In this document: one piece after another, positions 1-13,558 of the stretch | How the letters are laid out: every line of letters begins with the position of its first letter | How positions within the stretch are numbered: the first letter of the stretch is position 1 | Origin: Mortierella alpina | Taxonomy: Eukaryota; Mortierellomycota; Mortierellomycetes; Mortierellales; Mortierellaceae | Assembly: GCA_029449245.1 (NCBI GenBank) | Contig: JANATF010000012.1 | Location: forward strand, 1 to 64,000 | Length of the DNA: 64,000 nt | Reading direction: 5' to 3' | The notes under the pieces: model-generated | Databases searched by the model: none | The model's input: only the letters and a program-made list of their open reading frames with translations | Told to the model about the DNA's origin: nothing | Translations under genes and position numbers: made by a program

Positions 1-3000
1 TTTGTTTAGGCTTCGAGCAGCATGGCTGAGGCCAGATGAGATGGGAACTTTGTCTGAGTGTAGGTAGGGGCGCAAGTTTCTTCTGTGTGCCTTTGTGCGT
101 GTTTGTGTCTGTCTGACCAGCCAAAAGGGACGGCAGTGGTGCGGGGTAGAGGTGTGCATATTCGCTTTGTAAGATCTGCAATCGGCAATGCAGTGAACTC
201 AAATAAGCAGCGATCGTAGTCGGCCGCACGACCGGCGCCATCGGGAGTGACGGGATGGAGAGATGGAGGCTCTTTCCGACAAAAAAAATGGGTGCGTGGT
301 AAGCCCCTTCATGCACACAAACCATTCAACTACATCCGGATGCGCCCATCCGTCAGCGACCCAGGAATTATTGTTGTTGTGCAGGATCCGAAGTGTCCGA
401 TTTGAACATCCGGCCACAGGCGACAGTAGGAAGGGGAAGATTTTCGTATTTGCATGTGCAGGAAGAGAGAGCCGATTTGCGATACCGCCACAAACAGGCA
501 CAATTTTTTTTATGACGTTAGTGATATCGCCGTGATTCGCTCCCTTTCGTATTTGACGATTACACAAATCGTATTTTGACGATTGCACAAAATCGGCGCA
601 TGGCGTTCAGTAAGAGATAGGGCCGATATGGACCGTTAAATGACAACGACATTGTGGTCAGATCCTTACGATGTCCGACCGCTGCAAAAGGCCCTGGCTC
701 GGTTTCGTGCTTTGCGGCCCTCTCTCGCAGGCTCGGCATACACTGACCACTCATCCCAGAGCGGCTTTGTAACTGAGCGTTAGAGAGACCAAAAGATGAG
801 AATCCAAGCAGAAACCGATAGAATCAGATATTTGTGTTTGACCTAATCTGCATCGATCTTTAGGGACGTGGATGTGCGTAGAAGACATTTAGATACTATA
901 GACTAGGCGTGAGGAAGGCCGATAATCAGCCGCGGCGGCTTTGATGTTTACAGCGCAATGACTGTAGTAGGTCGGAGACAGAGTGATAACGGCTTCAAGT
1001 CCTGAATACAACACGGTCCCCAACAAACAGCGCAACAATCATGATCGGAACAGAAAAACGTGCATGCCTGGTTGTCACTCCCGGATTTTGGATCCGTTTG
1101 TACCATGTTTGTGGCAGAATATACATATTCATGCACGATCCCCCTTGTACGGCGAACCATGCGTACATGCGTCAGTTGGGATTAAAGGGGACACGTCGTA
1201 ACTTTTTTTTTTCGTGCTGGTAGACTATGCTCAGTGAAAGGGGCTTTCAGCTTCGTCATTGGCATCGTACTTTAAGATTCGTATCCAAATCGGACGCATA
1301 TGTGGAGGAAATGTAACGAAACGACAAGGGGCATCCTTGAAAGTACGGCACTGTAGCTACTGAACAGAGCTGGAGACAACGAGCCGAGCTACTTGAGAGC
1401 GTTGAGCATGCTGCAATGAAGAACATCAAGAGAGCAAAATAAAAAAGTGAGATAAAAAAAGTGTCACAATGTGAGAAGGTTATGGTTTCAAACATCCTCT
1501 TTAACCCCCAGAGGTCTTACAAACGATGGAGAAACAGCTGGGCGCACTTTCGCCTCGCAGTTAAAGACTGGAAATGGTAATAAGTATCCTTGTAGGAGTT
1601 CGTAAGAGCATCACTCAAGTACCCACACTGTACAGGACAGTACTGTACTCAACAGCGTCAGGATATTAAAATATTAGACGTCCACTCACATAAGCCCAAA
1701 CATGCAGAGCAAGCACGCAACCACTTTCGAGGCAAGCACGAAAAGGGTACCTCATAAGTTGTGGCAGTTTTGCCAACATTTTGTCTGTAGTACCTCACAC
1801 AGTATATACCGGGAGAGCAAACGACGTCAAGTAGTAGCAGGACATAGGAAGGGTACCCCCTTGGTTAACAAGCAGTGGATTATATGCATATTCTTGACGT
1901 TCCAAAAAAATGTTCGCATGTTACCCACATTTCTGCGCTTTTTTTTTTGTTTTTGCGTTTTGAATGTGCGGGAAGGTGGATTTAAGCGCAGGTAAGGATT
2001 TCTTTAGTCACTTCCATTGCGGAAAAAAAGTTGCGGAGATTTTTTAGGAATTCCATGGCAACGTAAGGCAATCATTCAGCTCAGGATGGACAGGTGGCAG
2101 CTTAGCCAAAGATCGAATCCGTGAGTGAAGGTTCTAAATGCTGCCAACTGAGTCAGAAGCGATTTGTTTGTTTTGTGAGTGGGTTTCTCCTGCCAGAGTG
2201 TGTGTTCAACGTAGCGGAAGAAAGTTTAGTTATGACAGTGTCTCGGGGATGGTTACCCAGACCTGGAAGACATCTCCCCTTTCCAAATGTTTGCTACCGT
2301 ACTTTTCCATGGAGGATTTCCGTTTTGCGGATCTAGGAGTGACTCGAGCTTGGTACTGTACAGGTCCGTTGGTTTTCCTCTGCCGCAACATTGCGTAGTT
2401 GCTGAGGGCCGTATGGTATTTGTTCTTGTCTGAGGGCGACCGGTCATTTGTGTGCAATTATGTGTTGCATTGTCAATTAGGCGGAACGGGTCTCAACTTT
2501 GCTTCCAGTGAATTGTCCGCATCCGGGCTTAAACACGTTCAAATATGTGTTCTATATTCAACTATCGAGGGTCCAGACCCTCACGCAAGGGTCTTTTTCT
2601 ATAAGTTGCATGGCAAGAAACCAGATAGTGCACTTAGGGGATTCCGGCGGCCAATTGAGGGATCCTGGATGCTGGAGTTGAGGTTGGCAAACTTTACTGG
2701 CAAAATGAAACATTGAAGATTCAAGAATTAAAAAAAAATCGAGACTGGATGAACTTGTCTGGATGTTGAGAGCTCAAGCGAGTGAAGAGAGACGAGTAGA
2801 AAAATCACTCACGGGCCATCATGAAATGATGTAGTGTTTTCCATGTTGAAAGACCCAAAAAAAAACGCAAACAATCAAACACAGGAACGAATAGAGAGCC
2901 GTTGGAGGAAGTTTGTTACGAGCAGAACCGTGCCCCATTTGGCGTTGTAATCAGTAGTTCAATGTGATATCGGCGGTGCTAGCGACATTGTTCCTCATAA

Positions 3001-6000
3001 ACGTGGCCGAGGAAAAACGACAAGAGAACCATTAAAGTTGTCGTGAGAGGAGCTTCATTCCGCAGATAGTACCTTTCATTGTTCCGCAAGTGAACACAAA
3101 TTGCAAGCAACTGCAGTGAATTCTCCGTGATCTTTGAAGGCACACCAATGAATCACTGCTGCAAGCATTGGCCTACTTCACAACAGTGGCCGCCAATATG
3201 GTTTGCCTCGATGGAAGCACTCGTCCATCAGCCTCCCCCTCGGTCTCTAACGCTCGTTAGTGTTCATTCTATCTTTGGTAAGATCGGAAGCAGCAGAGGC
3301 GTTGTCCGCGAAAAATGGGTCTAGGCAATGGTTGTGATGCACATAGAGACTATAAGAGGTATCGTAACAACGTTTGCGTATTACAGTCAAGGTTCTAATG
3401 AGAAAAAAAAGGAAGTCATAGGGAGGGACACTGAGGAAGGAACCAAGTAGAATGAAGAAAAAAGCCCGTTATGTGTCACTTGGTACTTGTCACCTTGTTT
3501 TTATGCTACCTTTCGCATGTATATACACAGTTGATGTGCCTCAGATGATAATTCCTTTGAACCGGCATCATAGTGCGTCCAAGCTATTTTTGAAGGCTCT
3601 TAGGTTACCTTGGGCTCAGCTTTGCGCGCTCTCTTGAGCATCTGCCAACGTGGTACCGGAAATATTTCGCGTGGTTTTCAAATCCTTTCTGCTTCTAAAA
3701 TGTTTATTTCTGGTTCCTTCGTCTCTTGCACTCTGGGTAATCCTCCGCTGACGAGTGATTCATAATAACCTTGAGAATATCGCATGAGTTCTCTTATTGT
3801 CCGACATGAGAGCCAGCACGCACGGCGCCCACCCAATATTCCATGTATTCCGCTTTCGCAATGCTAGGGCGAGCATTTGACGCGAAGCAATTCTAGTCAG
3901 CAACCTTTGTACCTCAGAGCACATACCAGATTATCGACCCCCCTCCCCGCGTCGCGACTTCAAACAATGATCCGTTGATCTGTTTTTAGTCACGCACACA
4001 TTTCAGTTACCCTTTGTACTTTTGACTTCAACATAATTGGGGCGACGTTATACAGCTTAACAGAAATGACGAACAGGCGACAAAAGTAGAACTTGCGGCA
4101 CAAGGCACTATAGAGCAAATGATGAGACGTGGCAATGAGTCGTGACCCTGTCTCTGGTTCTCATTGGAGAGCAGCGTATGCGTATCGCTGAAAACAAAAA
4201 GGAAAGGGTACCGTATACCTTTTGAGGCAAAACTCTGGGTATTGTGTTTACCACCTCAAACAAAAAAAGTGACGGAGAAGGGGCCCTGAGCTAAGTAGCA
4301 CATCCTCCGTTGTACCTCATGCACTGTCTCTTTTCCATTACGAGGTTGCCGTCGTTCCGCCCAAGCCAACCTATGCTCGTTTATCCACCAGACGCATGGA
4401 GGCAGCGACATTCCCAGGATTCTCTGCACTCGCTTATAGGATACGTACTGACGCGCGTCCGTTTCTGCAATAGCACGCCCCATATGATTGCCTTTTTTCC
4501 CATCGGCCTTCCACTAAGGTCACACATTCGCTTGTTCTGTCGCGGTAGTCTACTTCGTATGTCCATTTACTGGCTGTGGTCATTCGTTTCCTTCCATCTT
4601 TCCAGACTTTTTTTTTTTGAATACGGTCACGTTAGGTGAGTGATTTCTCCACAACGGATTGGCTAATCACTATTACTGGTCCAGTCTTAAAGATGACAGT
4701 GGACTGCCTGAGCGAAAGCGAAAGAAGCATTTTCCGCCTCTCACGCCTACCCATATCTATGCCATTGGCCAATCCCGTTAAAGCTATGACGCACAGGTAC
4801 CCAGTGTAGATAGAGCTGATATCACTCCTACGGCTTATTGGCCCAGTTCCGTACTGTGAGACAAGAAACCGACATCCTGGTTCGAATAATAACATTTGCC
4901 GGCACAATTGTTTGTCAAGCCGATGGGCACTATTTTCGAATTGATTCCCAGTTCCTAACCCCCATGCTGATGTACAGTAGTGACTGCAGTACCCGCCGCA
5001 TTGCAACGAACCTTGAAGGGAGAACCACTGTGAGGCGTTTTGCCGCTTTCGCGAGCGTGAAAAGTGATATGATGAAAGTATTGGTCCGATATAGTTTAGA
5101 TCGATATTTAGCGCGGTGTAGCACAGACTGGTCGCTTTTCTGAGAAACTGGTGCAATGGTGCAATGGTGCTCTGGATTTTAAGAGTACCGAATATACACG
5201 ACGCTATACCCACACATGTGTTCCGTACGGTGACTGGCGTAACCCAGCGAAAAATGAGAAACAGGGCAGAAGGAACTATCAACGGTCATCCTCAACCCCA
5301 CGAACCTTCAGGTTGTCTCGTGCATGATATCTCTTCAACAGACGGAGCTAGCTCTGCGCGTGCAAGGCGAACTGTTTGGTTAATGACAGGAGTTGCTGTA
5401 GCCATCTGCCCACATGTTCATATATTCCTAGTTCAACGAGAAACGTCCGTAAACTGTGCATTGCGACATCGCATCGGTCCAGCCTGCCACCGGCTTGAGG
5501 GTATGGTAGCTAACCTTTGATCACCATTGCTTCCGGATACTGGCTAACAGAGAAACGATTAATACGCTCATCCTGGATAACTATATTCATAGATCGTGAA
5601 CTACAGTACATGAAAAAACCATGTGTGAAGAATTAGATTTATTGCGCCGTGAGAGCCAGGGTCGAATGTTCGCACTCCGCACAGTATTTCGCCACTCATC
5701 ACTGACCTCATTAATGAAAGTGGCCTTAGGCAGAATTTAGCACAACGTCGTTATATACAACGTATCTAGTCCACAAGGTAAAATGACTTATCCATCGTCA
5801 ATGATTGATTAGCAAGGTCCTACGTTTCCTTAGCGTACGAAAGCCATTGCGACCTTCCGGCTTTGAGACTACTGAGGAACCGTGGGGTAAAACTGACCTA
5901 TCCATCATCAATGATTGATTAGCAAGGTCCTACGTTTCCTTAGCGTACGAGATCCATTGCGACCTTCCAGCTTTGAGGCTACTGAGGACCGTGGGGTAAA

Positions 6001-7134
6001 TACGCAGGTCCCCCTACTTATGCCTTCTTGGCTGTGGGCAGATGAGCACAAAAAAGTTTTGTGCTCTACAGTACAATCACAACCATAATTCATGGGCCGT
6101 TCATGTCGTGGCACCCACCCACCGGCAGGGCATCATATTACTTGAGCATTCAGACTTGGGCTCCATTATTAAAACAAAGAGAGCTCAAGTGCACTAACCA
6201 AGAGAGTGTGGCGTCGGCATGTTTTAACGCATGCCAGTGCAGTTGGGTACGGCACAGGGTACAGAGTACTATAACGGGGAAGGCCATAACCAGAAATAGG
6301 TTGCAGCTGGAACCTGGGACTGGGGAATGGCAGGAAGCTGGCGGGGGCAGTCTGGCTCTCAAAGGAGCGGTGCGTCCTGCATCTGCTCTGGTGGTCGCTC
6401 AACGGCGGCGCCCAAAGCCCATCCCTCTTATGACATTATTAATTGATCAGTTTGGAATGGTCGTAGTAGATTGTCGGTATAATAGAGGCTCCTGTCTGCC
6501 GCTTATTTTTTCCTGTCCGAATCTCTTTTTTCTCCACCTGCGACAAGTAAGGATGTATACCACCTCCATGTATTGTGTGTATCTTTGATGATCTCTGTCA
6601 GCGCTGTAGCCTTCGGGCGAACCCCCTGTTTGTGAAACGAGAAAGGGACGCTTCAGGGGAAGCATGACAACTCTGTTTTGGCTACGAAAATCGGTCTCTC
6701 TTTTACTTTGCTTTCGAGCGTTACGTGGTGCATATGCAACCTTGCTCTCTCGCTGGATGCAGTCGCACGTTGAAATGGCGCAGAGAGACAGCGAAAGGCA
6801 TATCTATTTGTCCCCTTTCACTTTTGCCTTTTGAGTGTCATCTGCTGCTTGGCGCCGTTTTTTTTTGCCAGTCTTGTCCACTGCAGGATTTTTTTATTGC
6901 TCTGAGACGTTTTGGTCCCTTTTTGTCCCTTTCAACTCTCTTTCCCTTTTTGTTTCCCTTTCCTCATACGTTCCTGTATCTCATTTTCCTCACTTACACA
7001 CTCTCTCTCGTCTTCATTGTCACCGCCCGGTACTGACTACTCGCTGCACTCATTGACCACGCTCCCAGTTAGGTCATAGCCACCACCACAACCGCCGTCT
7101 CCAACACCACCATAGAAACACATCGCACTTCACA
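1..7134. other. gene-poor stretch, no supportable gene
   Basis: I see no convincing gene in these 7.1 kb. Open frames are short, lack recognisable motifs and are not joined by sensible introns. The longest is a 216-codon frame on the minus strand at 4632-5282, with a composition (many Cys, Ser, Ile and no domain) typical of chance. The stretch holds a two-copy 110-base tandem repeat at 5781-6000 and homopolymer tracts. The last 300 bases are pyrimidine-rich and probably form the promoter and leader of the gene starting at 7135. Confidence 0.6.
5781..6000. repeat. two-copy tandem repeat, 110-base unit
   Basis: Two adjacent copies, near 5781-5890 and 5891-6000, share a period of exactly 110 bases with only a handful of substitutions. 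Each copy contains the block starting tccatc(g/a)tcaatgattg and ends with a cgtggggtaaa-type block. No coding potential or transposon ends are visible in or beside it. Confidence 0.85.
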
Positions 7135-9633
7135 ATGGAAATTGACGAATCCCCTGCCCCTACATCTCGCCTCGACCATCTCGCAGAGTTAGCTACTTCT
7201 CCTACCCATGCCGCGGTTCATCCTTCGAGCTCGTCACCTTCGATAGCTTCAGCTCTCTCACCTGCTTCTGCTACTGCGCGCCCACAACAACTTCCACAGA
7301 ACTCACAGGCTTTAGAGGAGTCGCGCCAGCATTCTCATAATCTCCCCCAGAGCCACCAGGCGCCTGATAGTCAACGTGCACACCACTCCTCTTCTTCGTC
7401 AACCTCCCACCTGAAAGAGTCAGGCACATCTTCTCCCATGCATCACCACCAGAGCCGGCCGCACGCTGTGCAGCAGCAGCTCGAGGCAGAGTCTGGCTCC
7501 AACGGCTCCGGCTGGGCTCGTTCCCCTATTACACCGACCACCACGCGCAAGTTCAACCGCATGGCCATCCATGAGGTCTTGGAGGGCCAGAACTCGCCCC
7601 CTTACAAACGCAAGGGTTCGCCAGAAGAATCGTCGCTCTCCGACGCAAGGTAGGCGCGCGCAATTACCTGTCGGCTTCCCTTTTCCCCATTTTTTTTATC
7701 ATGAGAAATCAGGCTAGCAGGAGATTTAATGTTTGATTGATTATGGGAGGGGGGGGGTACAGACTGTCAGAACTAATTTGGCCCCAATTGAGAGGCAGCT
7801 GATTGGCCAATGGCTGGTGTTGCCCTGGAAATTAATGTAATTTGTTTTATTCTATTTTGACCCATATTATTGCGGCCATGCTAGGAGCGCACGTTCGCGC
7901 GGAGGATCCCACGGCATCACCACGGAGCACTACCCCCACCCACACCATGCACACTTTGCGCCCAACTCGCCCCGATACCATCGCCAGGAGTCTCCCATGC
8001 CCGCATCCAACTCGGAGGAGGATGAGGACAGCGACATCCGTAACTACAAGAAGCGGAGGATGCTGGGCTCCTCGTCCTCGTCCTCGTCCTCCAATCTGAA
8101 ACAGCAGACACCCCCTTCCTCCAGTCAGCCCGAGGTCATGGATCAAGTGCGGTCGACCCTTAAATTGAAGCAGCAGCAAAAGGCCATCATCGAAGCCAGG
8201 CAGAGCGGCTCGCATTCTGCCACGCCTTCGTCTACAACTTCGTCGGCGGCTACTCAGGCGACCACCACCACGCCCTCCGGCGCACCTGCCACCACAGCAT
8301 CACATAGCATGAAATCAGTCAAGGACGCCCCGATCAGCGGCACCAGCCAGCCAGTTACAGAAAAGACACCCACTGGAATATCTGTCTTTCATGGAAGTGC
8401 ATCCTTCGCAGCCATGAACCGCCGTCCACTGACCTCGCCCAAGAATCCAAAGAACGCAAAGTCCCTGACAATTTTCGCACCCTCATACTCAGAGTCCTCT
8501 CTCTCCATTCATTCTGCGCCCCTTCAACCTTCCCAAGGACATGGGCATTCGCATCAACAGCCGCTGTTGGGTATGAACCCACGGACGTCGCAGCCTCTTC
8601 GAAACCATCACCATCCCCATCCACTTTCGCAGCACCACGCACAGCACACTCCCTCATCCCTTACTGGGACGATACCACAGCCTCTGCGCTCGCCCAAGAC
8701 TGCTGGACATGCCAAAAAGACCTCGCGAGTCACTCTGCGGGCGCAAGGACCTCATACCGCAGGCTTGGATAGCAGGTACGACTGTGCAATAAGTCGCTGT
8801 GGTCTCTCACACGTAATCTTTGTGACATTACTGACATTTGCCTTCTGTTTCTTAGCTCCGGTACGCTTCCTGCACCTATCTTGTCCTCGCACACTGGACC
8901 GCTGCCCTCGCCCATGTACCCGCATCCCTCTACACCTTTTCATCCCAGCAACCATGGCGCAGCAGCAGCAGCCGCAGCCGCGGCGGCATCCTCCTCCGGC
9001 CACGGACTGGTCTCAAAGTCCGCATTCATCGAGACTGTCTCGAATCTTTTTGATTCTGTGGACTCTACTCGATCCCTCAAGACAACACTGGAGGAACAGA
9101 TCCGCAAATCTGCACAGCTGCTGCAGACGCTCCAGTCAAGCGGAACCATGATCGAGAGCCTGGTTCGAGGACAGTTCAAAGAGCTGGAGAAGGGAGTACT
9201 TGAGAAGTTTGAGGGCGAGCTCGAGCATCTATCGGCCAGGGTGAGGCAGCTGGAGGAACACCAAGGTCTAAAGCCCCCAGCCAAGAAGGCTAGAACGAGC
9301 GAGGCGAGTGCTGGTAGTAGTAACGCCATGACTGGCGCTGCTTCCTCCTCACTGCCCTCGCCTCCCTCGGCAGCCACCACATCGTCCAAGAATGGCACGA
9401 CAGCAGAATCGGAGTTGAAGGACGGAACACTTCCCACCCCACCCTTTAACAAGAACCAGGATTCGGCCATGGAGATTGAAGAAGAGGAACCTGTCGCTTC
9501 GACTTCCACCTCTGCATCGTCCTCGCCACCACCTTCCCGGGATCAATCCTCAGAGTACAAATCGTCAGTCAAGAAGCTGCAGGAGCGAGTGGCCAGCCTG
9601 GAGCAACGGCAGGAGGCGACTACCCATGCATAG
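7135..9633 (+). CDS. disordered nuclear-type protein with C-terminal coiled coil
   Basis: Three exons join in frame: 7135-7649, 7885-8775 and 8856-9633, giving 727 residues. Both introns have GT and AG ends and phase 2. The first two thirds are rich in Ser, Pro, His, Gln and Thr, with basic patches such as YKRKG and a KKRRM stretch, suggesting a nuclear, largely disordered protein. A poly-Ala run precedes the only ordered-looking segment, a predicted coiled coil at about residues 525-605 starting near FIETVSNLFDSVDSTRSLK, followed by a KKAR motif. A second short heptad-like segment ends the protein. The coiled coil may mediate dimerisation in a transcription or chromatin factor, but I do not recognise the family and propose no specific function. 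Confidence 0.8.
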
Positions 9634-9886
9634 GTCCTTCTATTTCTCTCTCTTTGTTAGTTTTAGTTTTCTAGGTTGCTGCCCTTGTTTATCTATCGTT
9701 TTCTTGTTTGTCTGCAAGTTGTTTCTTCTGGAGCTGGATCTTTTCGTATCACGGCATTACGACATACGAAGCTCCAACCATTCAAAAAAAAAAATTACCG
9801 TTCTGAACACGTCTATCATAGTCGGTCGTGTATATTCCCATCCCCCAGTAGCTCATTAAACAAAAAAAAAATCGTCTACTTTACTC

Positions 9887-11658
9887 TCATTCTGGCACTT
9901 GCTCCTTGTAAATAAAAAACTGTATGAATATCTAAGCAACATCCAAAGAGGTGTGAAAGCGTCAGATGTTGAGCCTTGTATCGTTGTTTTGACAATCTAC
10001 ATCTTCGTGCAGTAATACTTACTGTGAGATCGAACACCAGTGTGCCCGCTGAGCCGAGCCACCACGGCATGTTCCTGATTAGATATGACCTCTCAGTCGA
10101 GCTCAGAAAAATGCTTGCAATGAAAAGAGTGTTTCCAAGGAGCGAGAAAACGAACATCAGGACTGAGAGTCCCTCGCAGGAGCGAAGGCGCCAATTCTTG
10201 TAGATCTGTGGCACACGCGATCCGAGATAGAGAGCCGCGCTGCCCCAGCCCAGTATAAGCGCTGTCGTTAGTCCGCTCTCGTTGTCATCCTCACGGTCAC
10301 GGTCACCATGGTTAAGATGGTCATGCTTCTTTTCTACATCCTGGGTGGGTACTGAGGGTGATGGGGGCAGATTCCCACGCCGGTGTCCACGTCCTCGCTC
10401 GCACTCTGACCAGTTTAACCATATCCTTTCTCCATTAATTTTCATTCCTCGATCAAGACCCACAACTCCATTTCCATTTTCGGCCCATTTGCCAGGGGAT
10501 AGGTGCCTTCTCTCGCCTCTTACGCAGTTGTGCCAATCAACGAGCGACCAGACGAAGAACGCGGTAGCAAGGATGGGGAGGACAACCAGAAACAACTGGC
10601 GGATACGTCGTCGTTTCTGTAAGTTTGGAGCGATGTCGGTGACTGCTTCTGAGGGGATAGCACTGGATAGGGTTTTTGCAGAGGGGATCGAGGAGTGGGT
10701 AGAGTCGGCCTCCTGGATCGAGTGAAGATGCCGGTGACGCAACAGATCTGAGCCATCGATAGTCGAGGATACAGAGGAGATGGCGGAATAGGCACTGATA
10801 GATCCTTTGCTGCTGGATCCTGAAGGGCGGCTGCTTGGAAGCAAGGTGGACGTTTCATCGGAGTCCAGCTCCTCAATATCATCCGCGTGGCGAGTGTGAT
10901 GTGAGGATGTTGGTCTTGCGGGAAGGTTGCCTGGTTCGACTTGAGTCCCGTGTGCATTGATCTTGGGCTGTTCACTGGCCTTTCTCCTATAGTAATACAC
11001 CTGTGCAATCAAAAGGATCTATAACACATTGCATATCAGTTTTGATGCTCTTGCCTGGAACAGGCAGCTGTCTCTACAAGTACACGTACATCTGCGATAG
11101 TGTAGTACCACGCTAAGATGCGCTAGAGAGTTGGGAAAATGAGGACTGCATTAGCAACTTTTAAAGGCAGAAGTGGTATGTTGTAAGTACCGTGCAGCAC
11201 CGTGCGGCGTGCAGATCAACAAAACATTTTCTTTTTGTATACAAGTACCATGGTGAGCAGTAAGTTGTCCATAGTTGCACCTGCGACGTTGAAGAAGTCT
11301 CCTGCCAGCCAAATGTACAGGAATGGCAGCGAGAGAGACTCTCCCGATTGCCGCTTATAATTGACCCATAGTTGGCTGAGAAAGGTCAAGGAAAAAAGTC
11401 AAGGAGGAAAGACTTAGTTTACGTCCAAGTAAAGCCATTCTTTCAGACTGGATAGGTGCAATACGCAGGCAGCAGTGGCCGCTCGGCTTACGGAGTAAAG
11501 ACGATAAACCAGCAGAGGATCGACAGCGACCCAGCAACGTTGGACAGGACCATGTGCACGGGCATGTCTGTGCCCGAGGCAGCGTCGGATGTCCATGAGG
11601 TTGCAGCGTCAACGGCATTCTGCCTGGCGAGCCACAGCAATGCGGTGTGAAGCACCAT
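9887..11658 (-). CDS. PQ-loop vacuolar cationic amino-acid exporter (Ypq/PQLC2-like)
   Basis: Four exons on the minus strand (11658-11492, 11375-11249, 11018-10023, 9931-9887) encode 444 residues. All phases agree. Two PQ-loop motifs are visible. The first, FTPQLWVNYKRQSGESLSLP, is split by intron 1. The second is SRVPQIYKNWRLRSCEGLSV. The C-terminus, restored by the last small exon, reads FDLTIFIQFFIYKEQVPE, typical of the family. About seven membrane segments are expected. A long Ser-rich, charged insertion lies between the two PQ loops, as in fungal Ypq proteins. Family knowledge: these proteins export Lys, Arg or His from the vacuole or lysosome. The start is the first in-frame ATG before the first membrane segment. 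The substrate is inferred only. Confidence 0.88.
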
Positions 11659-12484
11659 TGGCAAGGGTTCTTTTTCGCTGTTGTTTTCGTGTGGCTGTTG
11701 TGTCCAGTAGAGGTGCTGCGTGGACAGCGGGAGCGTCAGTCAGAGGCGAATGCGCGAGGGGGAATGGAGCGAGTAGAATCCTGTGGAGGGGTGTGAGGTG
11801 TGAGGTGTGCCAGTGTTGCAGGAGGGGGTAATCATGCGGGCGCATCTGATTGGCTACCAATCTCCTGTTCACCCACCCTGCGTGCTCTCAACAACAACAA
11901 CAACCTGAACTCACATCACCAGGAATTCGGTCGCATTACACCGCTGACAGAGAGCACCCAGGGCGGTGCTCGAGACAACTCAGCCTGCCCGCATCGAGTC
12001 TAAAATAAGCATCTTCCTAACCAGGTCATGCACGGGTGAAGCGAGAGAAGCGACAGAAGAATATGCCTTGATGACACGGGCTGTTGCTCACAGTGAAACA
12101 GCCCTCCTGCGCTCCCATTCGTGCCAGAAGGAAGATCAAAACAAATCGGCGGTAATCGCTGGTGGTCCATCGCAGAAGAGGTGAAAGCCTCTCGAAAACG
12201 CCAAGAAAGGAATCCAACAAGTACAAAAGAGCGGAGTAGAGCAAATACGCCACGGGTGGATGGCTTTTATCTGGTGCCCCAGCACAGCCTTTGTCTATGA
12301 GAATAGGTGGATGGGAGACCGAAAGGCCATGGTACTAGAATGGGCTGTACCGAGAAAAGGTCCAATGTTGTCTTGACCCATGTCATTCAGCAGCAAAGAC
12401 ATGACGAAACGCCAAGGGGATCTGTGCGGCTTTTCTCACTTCAAAAGTATCGAGGTCAACCCTATTTGTTTGAGAGAGGCAATG
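11659..12484. other. divergent intergenic region
   Basis: This lies between the PQ-loop gene (minus) and the small GPI-type gene (plus). I see no gene in it. It should contain both promoters. Confidence 0.5.
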
Positions 12485-12492
12485 TATAAAAG
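12485..12492 (+). promoter_or_regulatory. TATA box of the small 8-Cys gene
   Basis: A consensus tataaaag lies 156 bases before the ATG at 12648, with a short CA- and CT-rich leader between. Canonical TATA boxes are unusual among the housekeeping genes here, so this fits a regulated, abundantly expressed surface protein. Confidence 0.55.
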
Positions 12493-12647
12493 AGGCACTA
12501 AGCTGCTTTCTCCTTCTGCTTTTCTCTATCAATACTTGCCATCACCAATTCACCATCATCATCAACATCAACTTGTATCAAAGCATCTCCACCACCCCAG
12601 CCCAGATATACTCCCACCACCCATTCAACGCACACCTCAGAACGGCC

Positions 12648-13238
12648 ATGTTTCCTCGCTCTTCTTCGTCGTCCTTTGTGACCCTCGTCTATGTCGCTGT
12701 CCTGGCAACAGTGGCCCTGCTTGCCACTACACCGATGGCCGCCCAGGCTGGTTGCACCTTTGAGTGCGCTGGAATTAACACCAAGATCGTATTTTGCGGC
12801 AATGTCCGCAATGGAATCCAGGATACGATGCCACCAATTGGAGTCGATGCCTCCCTTGACAACTGTCTCTGCAACAATGACAATGTTGAGCTCTATCGTA
12901 AGTGAAGTCCGGTTCAACGCACCCATCTGTCGTAATAATAAATGCCGCCCCTGTATCATCGTGCTACCACAAATATGCAGTTGTAGACAGGGGAAATTTA
13001 CTCATAAAGTTTGCGTTTTATATTCTCCATCACAATTTTAGGTAACTGCATGGCCTGCAAGGATCTAGGCACAGCTATGAATGTCACACAAAAGTTCATC
13101 TCTGACTGCAAGATTACCAACCAGAGTCGCGACCTCAAGAACGGCGCCCTCTCACGTCTTGGTTCGCTTCCCAGCAGTGCTGTCTATGTAGTTGTCATGG
13201 TTGCCTCGGTCGGTATGGGCGCTGCTCTTAGCCTTTAA
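12648..13238 (+). CDS. small 8-Cys protein with signal peptide and GPI-type tail
   Basis: Two exons, 12648-12897 and 13042-13238, encode 148 residues. The intron has gtaagt and ttttag ends. A signal peptide is clear at residues 1-34, with likely cleavage after AAQA. The mature part has eight Cys with spacing C-x3-C-x9-C-x22-C-x-C-x10-C-x2-C-x16-C. The C-terminus is a hydrophobic segment after small residues (SSAVYVVVMVASVGMGAALS), as expected for a GPI-attachment signal. The protein is therefore probably anchored at the cell surface or wall. The Cys pattern is shared with the gene at 23357. It is not a CFEM domain by spacing. Function is unknown; a wall or interaction protein is plausible. 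Confidence 0.82.
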
Positions 13239-13454
13239 CAAACTTGCGATCTGCAGACTACTACATAAGGGGGAATATAAAATAAAAACGTTGTCCAGCA
13301 TTGACTCTGGCTCCCTTGGTGGTATGAATCTTGGCGATGTAACCCTTCGAGCTGGGCAGTGCGTCAACCCTTGCAGAGTTCTCCAAAATGGACGAGGCTT
13401 GGATGGAGCTTAAGATATGGTCGTTGTGCCTCTTTCTTTCCTCGAGATACAAGT

Positions 13455-13558
13455 ATAACTCGGACGTTCTCCATTTGCGCCTTGCTCAAATCAGCTTGAC
13501 GCAACCAGATATTGCATAAGTTGGTGCTTCTCAACCTGCTCCCTGTAAAACGGTTCAA
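13455..13558 (-). pseudogene. pentapeptide-repeat fragment
   Basis: The minus strand reads SRLRSTNLCNIWLRQADLSK, a run of pentapeptide (A-D/N-L-x-x) repeats. It closely matches the pentapeptide part of the decayed gene at 24193-25477, which has LSNTHLRNTWLRQADLSDVQ. Nothing else of that gene is present here, so this is an isolated relic of a pentapeptide/WD40 (often NACHT) family. Confidence 0.6.

Noticed and set aside
4632-5282. A 216-codon frame on the minus strand
   Set aside because: No motif, no signal peptide, odd composition; an overlapping plus-strand frame looks equally likely. Probably chance.
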